Part shown: piece by piece, positions 36,259-47,093 of the stretch
Position numbering within the stretch: the first letter of the stretch is position 1
Layout of the letters: each line of letters opens with the position of its first letter
Assembly (NCBI GenBank): GCA_914767715.1
Contig: OU612066.1
Location: forward strand, 8,997,001 to 9,057,000
Reading direction: 5' to 3'
DNA: 60,000 bases
Source of the DNA: Membranipora membranacea
Lineage: Eukaryota > Bryozoa > Gymnolaemata > Cheilostomatida > Membraniporidae
The notes under the pieces: generated by a model
The model's input: the letters and a program-made list of their open reading frames with translations, nothing else
The model's database searches: none
What the model was told of the DNA's origin: nothing
Made by a program: the position numbers and the translations under genes

Positions 36259-36636
36259 TACACTACTTACTCGTTTGAGTGCGTAGTTTTCTGTGTCAGA
36301 CTGATTGTCAGATATGACAGTCTCTGTTGAGGGAGATATGAGAGGGGACCCATTATATTGCTCTAATAACACCTCAGCTCCTCTCTGCAAATAATATTTA
36401 GGAAATAAACATTGCGCTTGTAGTTTGTTGGAAGCTGGAACTTAAGCGTATTAGTTCACAGGAAAACTGTCTGACAATCCAACCTAGAAAAAACAAGAAA
36501 CATAAACATCTTGTCAATCAAATTTCTTGATAATTTGTTGGGATAGCATCAGCAGTTATGAGGAGAAACAAACAAACAAACTTACCTTATTACCAGCCGC
36601 TAATGGGCTGGTTTGGTTTTCAATGTTCCGCAACAT
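24369..36636 (-). CDS. PTBP: polypyrimidine tract-binding protein (PTBP family)
   Basis: Fifteen in-frame exons (complement): 36586-36636, 36271-36384, 35845-36018, 34781-34921, 32790-32882, 31820-31871, 31322-31380, 28989-29223, 28101-28813, 27332-27365, 26805-26897, 26123-26220, 25507-25628, 25058-25199, 24369-24446; total 732 aa. The family binds CU-rich RNA and regulates splicing in the nucleus. RRM1 has [22 protein letters not shown]2 has ITFSKN joined to [16 protein letters not shown], then [13 protein letters not shown]3 has [10 protein letters not shown] and [11 protein letters not shown]4 has TLHLSNIP and [19 protein letters not shown]. The C-terminus [11 protein letters not shown] matches vertebrate PTBPs. 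The RRM2-RRM3 linker is long and Q/P/T-rich (about 230 aa), so the protein exceeds the ~530-560 aa of human PTBP1. The start is the Met before [10 protein letters not shown]; upstream exons are possible. A lectin gene is nested in the 29224-31321 intron. Confidence 0.93.
24543..24827. mobile_element. degraded, inverted copy of the 288-bp MITE
   Basis: In reverse orientation this segment follows the 288-bp element: ends cattaaactccgtatc and gaatttaattcagcg. Inner blocks are ttttgcaaaaccaagggctt, gaccctagtagcattctaga and acaaggcaatttctca. The target duplication is no longer recognisable, so this is an older insertion. It lies in the last PTBP intron. Confidence 0.75.
24845..25020. repeat. GAGCGA-type dispersed repeat, copy 1
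   Basis: Begins gagcgatgcgatgcgaatta and holds ggtctttcaatt and tcgctcactcaatg, followed by gctcactcactgggtgagcg. The reverse complement of 58725-58905 gives the same order of motifs. It probably is a short non-autonomous element; ends are uncertain. Confidence 0.55.
27262..27365 (-). promoter_or_regulatory. 34-nt PTBP exon and its CU-rich downstream intron
   Basis: The exon 27332-27365 is exactly 34 nt (acceptor ctgtatacag, donor GTATGT) and encodes [11 protein letters not shown] plus one base. Skipping it shifts the frame. In vertebrate PTBP1 exon 11 and PTBP2 exon 10, a 34-nt exon at this point of RRM3 is skipped under PTB control to trigger nonsense-mediated decay. Just downstream on the gene strand is ttatttttctttccttat, a CU-rich tract of the type PTBP binds. 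Regulation here is inferred. Confidence 0.6.
29908..30568 (+). CDS. secreted single-domain C-type lectin
   Basis: Two exons, 29908-29953 and 30138-30568, give 158 aa. Residues 1-16 ([16 protein letters not shown]) are a signal peptide. The C-type lectin domain follows: CDRGW at 21, a [10 protein letters not shown] helix region at 50, WIGG at 86-89, GQPDN at 115-119, QDC at 124-126, and [11 protein letters not shown] to 154. Six cysteines (21, 33, 51, 126, 145, 153) suit the long-form fold with three disulfides. QPD at the EPN/QPD position predicts galactose-type preference in canonical lectins. However, the usual WND calcium site reads FDD, so calcium-dependent sugar binding is uncertain. The gene lies inside a PTBP intron on the opposite strand. 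Such lectins commonly act in recognition of microbes or in aggregation; the specific role is unknown. Confidence 0.9.
30594..30599 (+). terminator. polyadenylation signal of the lectin gene
   Basis: AATAAA lies 26 bp after the lectin stop codon, the usual position for cleavage and polyadenylation shortly downstream. Confidence 0.7.
36228..36255. repeat. (TA)n microsatellite
   Basis: About 14 TA dinucleotides just downstream of the second PTBP exon, inside the intron. It creates a run of YIYIYI in a read-through frame that should not be taken as protein. Confidence 0.95.
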
Positions 36637-36639
36637 ATT

Positions 36640-37744
36640 TGTCAAGTACAGTTTAGACTTCAAATCGCTTTTTGTATGTATAGAAGTTTTTCACCAGGTC
36701 AACTGTTTGTAAAAAAACATGATCATAGAATGTTAAATTTCATAGTTTACAAAACAGAAAGCTCCCTCCAGATCTAATTCCCTCATAGTTATAGAGCGGG
36801 TGAAAGTTAGATCTTAGATCAATGTTCAAAAGAAAAATTTAATTGCTCAGACATCAACGGTTTTACCTCATTTTAATTTAATTATTCACAGTAATCATGT
36901 CAGAGAATATTCAATCTGCGCAAACATAATTTTCGCCAGGAGTGGGGGCACGATCATGAAATATTTTTCGAACGCTTTTGTATGTATGCATTTATGGTTA
37001 TAGACAGTTAAGAATGTTTGTCTAACTTAGAAAGAAACTTACTTACCACCACATCAGATCAAAGGTGAGAGATGTGCTAACCTCAACAACTTGTCACTTG
37101 ACTTTGACAGCAACACCATGAAGATGGGATTGAAACAATTGGCAAGCTATCCTCCTCTTACACCAATTTTTTGTATTCAATTAATCAGTAGAATATATTA
37201 TTATTACACTGGTGACTGGATGACCAGACCTTATGAGTAAAACAAACTTTTCTATAGATAGTATACTATCTATAGGAATTGGAGATTATTAGATTTAGAG
37301 AATGAAAATTCCAAGTTCACTGTCAAAACTCCTATCTGTTCTCAGCACTTCTGTAATTACTATGACCTGACTCACTCTTGCTTGATGATAAATGGATGCA
37401 GTGAGCTAAACCAATCACATTACCTTCTATAACTACAGTCATAGTGCTCTTCATTCATTCAATCCTTTCTTTTGTGATAGCTGTCTTTGTCCTTTTTGTT
37501 TACAGACATGTGGTTAGCTTAGATAACATGTGACATACAATCAATGTGACACAGCATCATATCAAGTTATCGGATTATTGTATACTTCTCAGACTAAGAC
37601 GCTAACATTCATAAACAACAAGTTTTCTCCTCCTGTCTATTCAATAAGGTTTATTTCTGTATATGAAGACAACTCCTAATCCATAATATAGACTAAAGCA
37701 TAATATCAGGATGCACACAAAATAACTCAAGAGCGGGTTATGAT
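36640..37744. other. PTBP upstream region
   Basis: The sequence upstream of the PTBP start. Non-coding first exons and the promoter probably lie here, but none could be identified. The frame before the chosen start codon stays open for a short distance, so an upstream coding start cannot be excluded. A short perfect palindrome tatagatagtatactatctata lies near 37253-37276. Confidence 0.4.
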
Positions 37745-37752
37745 ACTTGTTC

Positions 37753-38855
37753 ATCATTCTGCGTGCTCAGCTCTGGGCATGAGCTGATCTCTGCAAAATT
37801 GAGTCTCGGAATTCCGAAGCCGTCTGATTGGCCACCTGCTCTGGTGGTATGCTTTTCAATGCGTGCGGAATTGATATTGATAGTTATTCTCTCTTGTCAC
37901 TATTAGCTGATTTTGATTGGCAGTTCATGCAGGGGCTATCCCATTCTCCCTGACCAAATTTTCTCTCAGAACCTAGACTAAACTCATTGTTCTTGCACAT
38001 GCGCAATTTAAAGTCACGCATGATACATACTTAGCCTTACGACATTCTCTTTGTGGTAATGATACCCTAGTTTATCAGTGATCTACATGCCCAGTCAGAT
38101 CACGAGAGTCAGTATGAACAAGCATACTGACTCTCGTGATCTGACTGGGCATGTAGATCACTGATAAACTAGGGTATCATTACCACAAAGAGAATGTCGT
38201 AAGGCTAAGTATGTATCATGCGTGACTTGAATTTGCGCATGTGCAAGAACAAGAGTTTAGTCTGGGTTCTAATTGCAATTTTGGTCTGGGGAGATAGGAC
38301 ATCCCCTGCATAAATTGCCAGTCAAATTTAGCTAATAGTGACAATAGAAGATAACTCTTTCTAACAATTCCGCACGCATTTGAGAGTGTGCCACCAGAGC
38401 ATGTAGCCAATCAGATGGCTTCGGAATTTCAAGGCTCAATTTTGCAGAGATCAGCTCATGCCCAGAGCTGAGCATGCGCAGAATGCCACCATACTGACTC
38501 TCGTGATCTGACTGGGCATGTAGGTCACTGATAAACTAGGCTATAATTACCACAAAGAAGATGTCGTAAGGCTAAGTATAAATCATGCGTGACTTTAAAT
38601 TGCGCATGTGCAAGAACAATGAGTTTAGTCTAGGTTCTGAGAGAAAATTTGGTCAGGGAGAATGGGATAGCCCCTGCATGAACTGCCAATCAAAATCAGC
38701 TAATAGTGACAAGAGAGAATAACTATCAATATCAATTCCGCACGCATTGAAGAGCATACCACCAGAGCAGGTAGCCAATCAGATGGCTTCGGAATTCCGA
38801 GACTCAATTTTGCAGAGATCAGCTCATGCCCAGAGCTGAGCATGCGCAGAATGAT
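37753..38855. mobile_element. three-arm fold-back DNA element
   Basis: Three copies of a unit of about 365 bp: one inverted (37753-38116), then two direct (about 38123-38487 and 38490-38855). The first two form a giant palindrome with a 6-nt loop (aacaag, 38117-38122). Outer ends are ATCATTCTGCG on the left and its complement on the right. Flanks carry ACTTGTTC at 37745-37752 and 38856-38863; the longer shared string is ATGATACTTGTTC. Units share atgcccagagctgagcatgc and ctgactgggcatgta. No protein is encoded. Its position 1.1 kb upstream of PTBP could affect that promoter. Confidence 0.9.
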
Positions 38856-38863
38856 ACTTGTTC

Positions 38864-40620
38864 CTTTTTTGGTATACTCAATAGAGCATCAAAAAGAGTG
38901 TGAAGTTGAAAACTAACTAAACTGGGCTTGGGAGAAATCCTCAAAAATAGATCACTCCTTGGATCACTGGTCCTATTTGTACTCTGCAAGGGTGTGATTG
39001 GTAGATGGCTACTAATCAAGGGAGTGCTGGATTCTGCAATCCGAGGAAGACTCTGTTTACTACACCAGCTTCAGCCACAGAAACTTCAGAAGGTTTTGTA
39101 AATTCTAATTTTTTAGATTTCAGATAACATTCATTTCATTTGTTTTCCTCACATCAGGCATCAGGGAGTTTGCATTTAATCCCAAACTCCCTGCTCACAT
39201 ATTAAGTAATGTTTTAGTGGGTCAAAATTTTATACACTTTATGCACAATAAATGAGCATGTAACAGTGTATCAGAGACTGAGAGTCTCAGATCAGTTGAG
39301 TCAACCAACCTCTTTGTTTGACACTTTTACTGCCATAAGGCCACGTGACTTTGATATAGCCTGTGATTTTTGTCAGTGGGTGGGGGTGGGCGAGAAGAGA
39401 AGAATGAGTATAGGGGGGAACCATCAATGTAATCTCATCAATGAACTAAACTAAACTAAAGTTCATTGATCTCATGATACTTTTTCGATGTGTTTTGTGT
39501 GGGTATCTATATATAAAGACATAGACATAGATATATATATAGATACCCACTCAAAATTGAAAAAAAATGCACTGAAAAAGGATCATGAGATTACATTGAT
39601 GGTTCCCCCCTATCTCTTTCACTCATATCCCAACCCCACCCACTGACAAAAATCACAGGTTATATCAAAGTCACGTGGCCTTATGTTTACTGCCAACTGT
39701 ATCACCTCTCATGATTGTACCTGCTCTGCTAAGCATCTTTAGGGTACTGTCCTGTGATATTTTCACACAACTTTTTTCACCAGTAACCCATAGTGCGAGC
39801 CATTCTCCCAGTTTGTCCTGCGAATCGTTCCTTTGCATTCATCATTCATTGTTTTTTGTGAGGCTTACTTAGGTAGAATCAGTTTAGGAACATTTTATGC
39901 CTTAAACACAACTGGTTCCAGTACTTACTAAGGTAGCAGCTCCTGCAAAAAGTGGCTAGAAATTGAACTTTATTTAGTAGGTTGGCCGGTAAGGTTCGGC
40001 AGTGTTAGTTAAGGTTCAGTTTTTCAAATTGATCGCAATAGTGATAATGTCCTTTGCATAACACTACAAATAAGCTGCCAATTGCCAAAAACATTGCTGG
40101 CAGCAATGAGCCAATGAGCAATGAGCCACTAATTTGCAATATTATTTAAGGAACATTATCACACTGCGATCAAGTTGCTAAACTGTACCAGAAACATCCT
40201 TACTGTCAAATCCTATCTGGCCAATTCTCTGAATGATTAGATGTGGCTAATGCTTTACCTGCTGGGATTCGTAATAGGTGCTCTTTGAAGATTGTTAATT
40301 AATAAAATTTTCATGTTCGCAACCCGCACCATCTGTAGTGCAACATTACATTGTAACCTGTCACAAACCGTCCACAGGGGAAATTCCCGAGAGATCACAA
40401 AAAGGCTTTGTGTTCCTATCGGTAAAACCAAGAAATAAAATTTTCACTTCGGCCAGCTTTTTTATTCACACTTTGTCAATGTCTGAACTTATCATCTGGA
40501 ATCGAAATACCAGAAGTAATCAACCCTCCGTTCTGAATTTTTCCAATACAAACTGTGGATACAAAAGATTGGTCATTTTAGAATGTATACGGAGCTCATA
40601 TGGTGCTGTTTTTTTTCTAG
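38864..40620. other. intergenic region with one fold-back element
   Basis: Apart from the element at 39334-39685 no gene is supported. Upstream exons of ANAPC16 may lie toward the right end, since the acceptor at 40620 needs a donor. The frame upstream of that acceptor is open back to 40338 but shows no family motif. Confidence 0.4.
39334..39685. mobile_element. 352-bp fold-back MITE
   Basis: Ends CATAAGGCCACGTGACTTTG (39334-39353) and its reverse complement, flanked by perfect TTTACTGC duplications (39326-39333, 39686-39693). Arms of about 150 bp pair with good identity (gtgatttttgtcagtgggtg against cacccactgacaaaaatcac). The middle holds a (TA)n stretch and atcaatgaactaaac. Non-coding. Confidence 0.92.
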
Positions 40621-40640
40621 GCTCTGATCTTGGAGCCAAG

Positions 40641-40993
40641 ATGGAGGCAGAATCGAAAGCATCGGCTATAAAGAAACAACAGATAAACTGTAGGTAGACC
40701 AATTGTATGCTGGTTCTTTTTCTAAGGCCTATAGTGCTGCTCAATTAATTTTTATGACTTTGTAAGCTTCAATCTGCAAAGCAAGATAATCAAGCGCTAG
40801 AACTTAATGTTTCAACAAAATATGACCAGGAAGTTTATACTGGAACTGACTGCCTCAATCTATTCAGCCATATTTTGTGGTAATTTCAGTGTTGCACACT
40901 CAGCGACTGCAGAAGCTTAAGTCCTTACTGACAGAGGTAGAAGCGACAAGTTGGCAATATGAACCGATTGAAGAGTTGATCGGACTTCAGTAG
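40641..40993 (+). CDS. ANAPC16: anaphase-promoting complex subunit 16
   Basis: Two exons, 40621-40689 (Met at 40641) and 40890-40993. They encode MEAESKASAIKKQQIN then LLHTQRLQKLKSLLTEVE, ATSWQYEPIEELIGLQ and a stop. The end matches the conserved C-terminus of ANAPC16 (in human ...[21 protein letters not shown]), the part of this small subunit that packs in the APC/C ubiquitin ligase, which controls exit from mitosis. The start at 40641 has a good context (gccaagATGG) and gives 50 aa, shorter than the 110-aa human protein. A strong acceptor (tttttttctag at 40610-40620) in front of it suggests at least one upstream exon, so the true N-terminus may be missing. AATAAA follows at 41162. Confidence 0.82.
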
Positions 40994-41161
40994 AAGACTT
41001 GCCAACAGGGTATGAAAGAGTTCTTATATCCTTTTTTGTCAATGGTGCTAAATGTGATGTATTCCAGTTTTTTATATTCAGGTATTTTTATTCGTAACCC
41101 TCAGAATCTCAAAACTTGGAAGTGCTTTTATTCGCTGTATTATACGCTATTTTGTTGCGAA

Positions 41162-41167
41162 AATAAA
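41162..41167 (+). terminator. polyadenylation signal of ANAPC16
   Basis: AATAAA 169 bp after the ANAPC16 stop and before the next plus-strand start codon at 41335. Confidence 0.5.
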
Positions 41168-41334
41168 GTATTAGCTCTATAGCTGCAAGACATTTTGTTG
41201 AGTCGTCATATTTCACAATGTAGATAGTCTGTGGTTGGCAGTCTACTGATTTTTTTATGCGTTGTCAGCGTGAGTGGGATTAAACTGCCCTTTGCCATCT
41301 CGGAAAGATTCAGCTCCACTATGACTTTTTCACT

Positions 41335-44300
41335 ATGGATGGTTACAAAGATCAGGTAAGAAAATATAGAATGTGCTTGCTTGTACGCTTCATTCATTCT
41401 ATAAAACCTTGAACAGACCAGATCTAACTCGTTGATCGAACAATAAATGTCACACGTAAACATAAATTATGATAAAACCCAGTTACAGGTTAATGTTTAC
41501 TAGTTCTAGGTGTGATATTTCCACACATTGTGCCAACATTGCACTCGCTGAGTCAATATATATGATTAATGTCATGATGGATTTTTTTTGTATGAGAATA
41601 ATATATTAATAACAATACTTGCAATATTGTTGGGAGTTGTGCCCTGTTGTGTTTCGGTTTGATTGGCTGATCGTAAATTGTCGCTATGCGACAAGCAAAT
41701 ATTTAAGGTCAAGTTCATTTCGGATTGGGCAGAGATAATTAGAATTTCATGAAATCAGTAAAGTGCTGAAGTGTTGAACACGGTTTAAGAAAGGAGCCCT
41801 CCTTGGTCTAAGTAGCATAGTCTTCTTCTGGTGCAATCTGATCAAGTTATCTAGATATTCACTTGTTCTGCAGAAGGTTGATTATTCCTTCTTGATAAAC
41901 AGGTATGAGTCTATCAACTACTACTCTGATTTGCAAAAAAGACAAAACATGACCAAAAACTATCTATTATATTCCTTGGTTGTACTTTTTATATTCTTTT
42001 TCTTGGATTATCCTCTCAGCAACAAAAACTGGTACGAGCAAAATGTGAGCAGCTGCTACCATCACTACCTGTCTACGTGCTGCATACAGAAGTGTTCCAG
42101 CTATTAATGTAATCAACAATAATAATATTAATGTTACTAATTAAGTTAGAGTATTTTGGCTGTTGATGGTAAATACTGATTGTAAACTTTACAATCATTA
42201 TGCAATGTTGAACATAAATCATTGTCTCCCTAGTTGATCAAAGGAGTTACAGGGTTACTGTTACTCCTTGGTTGAACAGGGCTTCCCTGGCTGAGTTCGT
42301 GTCATGTTATAGGATGTGTTGCTGTTTTAGATCACAAACACCATATACAGGAATATCAGGCAGTTTTGCTATTTAGAGTTCGGCTCTGAAGATACATATT
42401 AATCTATCGCACCATGGTATGTATGTGAGAAGTCGGGTACAAATATCTTATTGTATGTTTAACTTAATAACTCACTGAAGCTTGACCTTGTGTCTCACAG
42501 CGTCGTGTTTAGGGATAAGAGCATCAGATTGATGTTGTTTTGCCCTTTTTTTTGTTGCGGGGATAGCCTAGTAGGGAGGATTATGTGTGACAAAGTTGGT
42601 TTTCCCAATGGGTACTATTCTCAACAGTCTTTCACTGTCTATTGCAAAACGCCAACCTACATGAAATTCCCTCTTGCAGTTCTCTGATCTCCCTGATAAT
42701 CTTTTGATATAACTGGAAGCAGTTCATCAACCCACCCTAATAATCCATCCATAAATATCTTCAAGGTATTTCATTATAAGCCATCCTGCCATTGATACTT
42801 TTACAACTTGAAATACCGATTATGTGTAATACATGTACTAGACAAAGATATCTGATCACTCTGACACGACTCATTTGAGACAGAGAGATGAACTAAAGAG
42901 ACCCAGTTCTTTCGGTAGCCCATAACTGTTGTCATCAGAAACTCACAAACAAATACATACATAGCAGTGATCTTAGCTTTCGATACATGTGTACCGTTAT
43001 TATTGTGATGACTGTGACAAATCATGATAACTTCATCCCTCTGCAGGCCGACGATCAAGATGATGGAAAGTTCAGACCTAAAAACTGGAAGAAGATACCA
43101 GATGGTAAATTAAGAAACTTGAATCCCGTACAGAAAAGCAGATATAATGCAGTATGTATAAACTAACCCATATCGACTAAGGGCCACCCTTTACTCTTGT
43201 GTGGTACACTTACCTAAAGAGGGATAGTGACTCCTTACCTAGGCATGACAAATCAATCTTTGAAAACTAAGTAGATGCTTTCATACACAGACTATCATGT
43301 ATACATTGTCTCGTGTTTTGTGTTTGTTAATAAATTATGGTATATGCCAAAAATAGTGTACGTCATAGAGAGATATATGACAATTCAGCTTAGCCTGATA
43401 CACTAAACAAGTGTTTCCAATATTGTGATCATCTTATTTCATAAAAACATCTTGCTGTCCTAAATGACTATGGTAATTGCGCCAGCATATTATGCAAGGG
43501 AAAATTTGATTCAAAATCAATGGTGAATTTGCTTGTAGCTTGCAAAGTGCTGTAGTCTTTAGCTGTGCCGGTTTTTTTACTTCATGTGTCTACCTTTGTG
43601 TGATTTCAGTATGAAGAGCCTAGTAAGGATGTGGTCGAGAGACTTGCAAACACCAAAAAAAGGCTAGTCGATGAGAAGAAGGAACGAGAAAAGTATGTTA
43701 TGATATTATTAAACCCGTCCTGCAAATGAATCGCAGAATACAACAATGTAAATCAGTTGACAGTCTTATCTATGCGATGTTGCGATTTTCATTTCAGTGA
43801 AACTCAAATCTACTTGGAAATATGGGTATTTATCTCCAGTATTGTTTTTTTTTCCAGATATCAACTGACATTTATTTATTTACAGACAAAATCCTAAGCC
43901 TACTAAAGAAGAATTGGTAGAAAAGGATCAACATGCAAAACTTATTGGCCAGCTAAAGTGAGTAAAGAAACACATTCAATCTATTCAATTCAATCTGTGT
44001 CAGTGGTTTACAGTTTAATTTTGTTTATTTGTATGTGGACTATTCCTAACTCAGCTTGATGTAACGATAATTATTGAAATGGTTCAATATCAGATGGGTC
44101 GATTTTGATATAGACCTCGATATGATAATCATTTGTACAATATGGTCAAAGTATCGATGGGTCGGTCAATATATATGCGGGCCGTTTTCCTTTTACAATA
44201 ACAGAAACATATTACAATACAGAAAATTAGACTTTCAAGTATTGAACAATTCTTTTAAGACGGTTTTCAGGATCACCCCGTAAGTTTCTCATTGCTCAGT

Positions 44301-45634
44301 CTGCTATTCCATTAACTTATAAATCTGGTGTTCCATAGAGCTGCTGAGGCCAGAAATAGAATAAGAATTATGAGGTTGCGTTACCAAGCTAATAAAGCTC
44401 AGGAGATCAACCATCTCATATCCTGTCAGCCGTCTGCAATGAAAGCAGTGAGGTTACAGGCTCTCGTGCCATCCAAGTCTGACATCACTGAGAAAAATGA
44501 TACGCTAGAAAAACTGGCTGTAAGTAATATTGTCATAGCTTTTTAGAACCACAATGTCATGATCATCTTACTTCTAATTCATTCAGTCAATATTTAGTTG
44601 GTTGTCAATATACACTACTCTCATTTGGCAAAAACGAGTTTGGTATCGCATGTTTCACTCCAATAATTCTTAGAAGCCACACTATTCCTTCAAGTATCAG
44701 ATTTCATATTATTGATGTTGTCAGGAAACTGTGTCCGCTAGAGAAATCTCTGGTTAAGAGCTGTTGTGGATGTTGAATTTATATTTATGCAACCTCGGCA
44801 TAATGTTTTATTCCGACACAATAGGTCTGTACGGCCTGTATCAAATTGTATTGGATTTATGCTCTTCCTTTTTTATGGAAAGATAACTCCGAAATGGTTA
44901 TAAATACGTTACTGTCAATACTTCTTTTACGAGTTTGAAAGCATTATTGCTTTCAATCACTGCTCTCCTACTGAACTTTTGATATCCAAGTTTCCTCTTC
45001 ATGCTCATAAAAAACTTCAACCTTTTCTATCATCGACTTACAGGAGCAGAGCTGTAATGTTATATTACTGGAGTGGTACTTTGGCTAAGTTGGTTGACGT
45101 CACGATGTACCACTTACAGTATCAACCCTTCATTCTCATCATCAACTCTCACTGTCTTAATATTTTGACATTTCTGTCTCCAAACCTCACCAACTCATCT
45201 GACTATATTCTAAATAATTTTCGATTGTCCAACTCACTGCTACTCTTCAGAGCAAGTATGTTATCATCAGCAACTTGTATTTGCTCCTACTTGGAATTCC
45301 TTAGACTCCTATCATACTTGTCTCCCATATCTGGCTCATGTACGGCTTGAGAAGCGGCCAATTTTTCGATCAGTTCATCCACAAAACCATGTCTACTAAT
45401 TTTCTTGCAGAAATGTAAAAAAACGGGTTCATTCACCAATGTCACTCAATGTTATTATCATCTGTTGGTCACATTATATTCTATTCACTTTCGCCTCACT
45501 GCATGTTTCTAATGTTGCGGAAGAAACTGTGATCAAACCATTTAATCTGGAGATATCTTTATGTTTTGTAGCGAGATCAAGTAGAAGCTCTATTGAATGA
45601 CGAGACCAATCTTATCACACAGAGGATCAGCTAA
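41335..45634 (+). CDS. conserved-looking coiled-coil protein, 174 aa
   Basis: Six exons with consistent phases: 41335-41355, 43047-43151, 43610-43692, 43886-43957, 44339-44519 and 45572-45634. The first exon is only seven codons (MDGYKDQ) and is the least certain; another start inside the 1.7-kb first intron is possible. The body is highly charged and helical: NWKKIPDGKLRNLNPVQKSR, VVERLANTKKRLVDEKKERE, ARNRIRIMRLRYQANKAQEI, HLISCQPSAMKAVRLQALVP. It ends RDQVEALLNDETNLITQRIS. There is no signal peptide or membrane segment, so it is probably an intracellular scaffold or filament-associated protein. I do not recognise the family and assign no function. It follows ANAPC16 on the same strand by 340 bp. 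Confidence 0.75.
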
Positions 45635-45639
45635 CCATA

Positions 45640-47090
45640 GACATCTGTATCTCATTAAACTTCTTATATTCATATCTCACGTGGTACTATTGGACATTAG
45701 CTGAAAACCCCTTTCGCACCCTATAAATTATCATTCTCGTGTTGCTGTGATACAAATTTATAATTGCAGCTGAAAATTGATTATGTCTGTTTCTTTATTT
45801 TTGAAACAGAAAATGGTACATTCCCTTCATATTTTTTAATTTATTACCTGTATTGTTCAATTTTGTGAGCCATGCAAATCAATTGGGTTTGAGACACTGC
45901 AGTTGTGAACACAATTTTGGCAATCATCTTGTGTGCATCACCATTTTCTAAAGCGTTCATCCTTTTTCGTGCATGGTATATATAGGAATATTTATTGTTA
46001 TCAAAAAATATATTGAAATGACATAAGCAAGGACAATCAATTGAGCAGTATTGTTGTGTGCCAAAAATATAATGTTGGTAATATTCATCAAACTTAAAGT
46101 GCAGTTTGTTAACTCGTTCTCTATCTGATAGAGATGACAGCAGAAGTATTTTACACCCGTTGAAAAATAATAACTAATGTTATCTTATCATTTATTTATT
46201 ATTGAATTTTACTCGGCAACTCATAGCATAACGTTTAACAATTTAAAAAAAAAATAACGGCACTTAATACATAAAATACCAATTATGATAATGAGTGGCT
46301 CTTAATCTAATTTTACTGTGAAGAAATACTGACACAGTTTGTTTCATCTCTTATTTTAGTGGTACCACTCAGAACTTGTCTTCATCGTATGAGAACAAAT
46401 GAAGTTGGATTTTATGACTCCGATGTTCCTGCTGGCATACTATCTTGACAGTAGTGCAGTTGATCTACTATTTCTTTGATATAGATCTATATAACATATT
46501 TTGTGCCTGATACGTACTATTTCACAACTGCATCATGTGCTAGCATGTTGGCTTTGCAGTGCTTGTGCTTGCTGCTGAGTAGTAAGCTTACTATAGAATG
46601 ATTCTAGTGAAAGTTTGAGGTGAAGGTTGTTTATTAGAAAAATACTGGAAGCGATGAATCAAAATCGGTGAAGGCCTGATTGTGATAGTGTCAAAAATAT
46701 GTGTGTGCCTTGTCAAAAAAAGCTCCAATAAAAGTGGAGATGCTGTTTTTAAAAATTGATCAAATTTCTATGCGTGTCACACTCACACAAGCAGTGGAAA
46801 TTATGAAACTACTGCTTTTATTCTGAGCTGATTTAGCCAATAAAATACAGAGGTTTGCTGTTACTAGATCCTCCGAGTATTGAGGTAACAATGTTTGTAA
46901 CATCGCAACAACTATGTCACTTTTGTAGTTTTAGGGTGAACAAACCTCTGCATTTCTAGCTTATTTTTTTACCCATTATTTGCAACCATTCCATTATCAA
47001 CTAATGAGGGCAGGGAGACACCTAAAACGAGAATTATACTAAATGTACATGAGTAATGAAGTTGTCCTCCCATTAAAACTGAGTAGAAAA
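45640..47090. other. convergent intergenic region
   Basis: Lies between the 3' ends of the plus-strand coiled-coil gene and the minus-strand axonemal-type gene. It is AT-rich with no supported gene. An imperfect pairing of cagaggtttg-type sequence near 46849 with caaacctctgc near 46940 suggests a small decayed inverted repeat. Confidence 0.4.
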
Positions 47091-47093
47091 CTC

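Noticed and set aside
44979-45350. 123-codon plus-strand frame within the coiled-coil gene intron
   Set aside because: No domain, no in-phase splice sites and S/L/Y-rich composition typical of non-coding AT-rich DNA.
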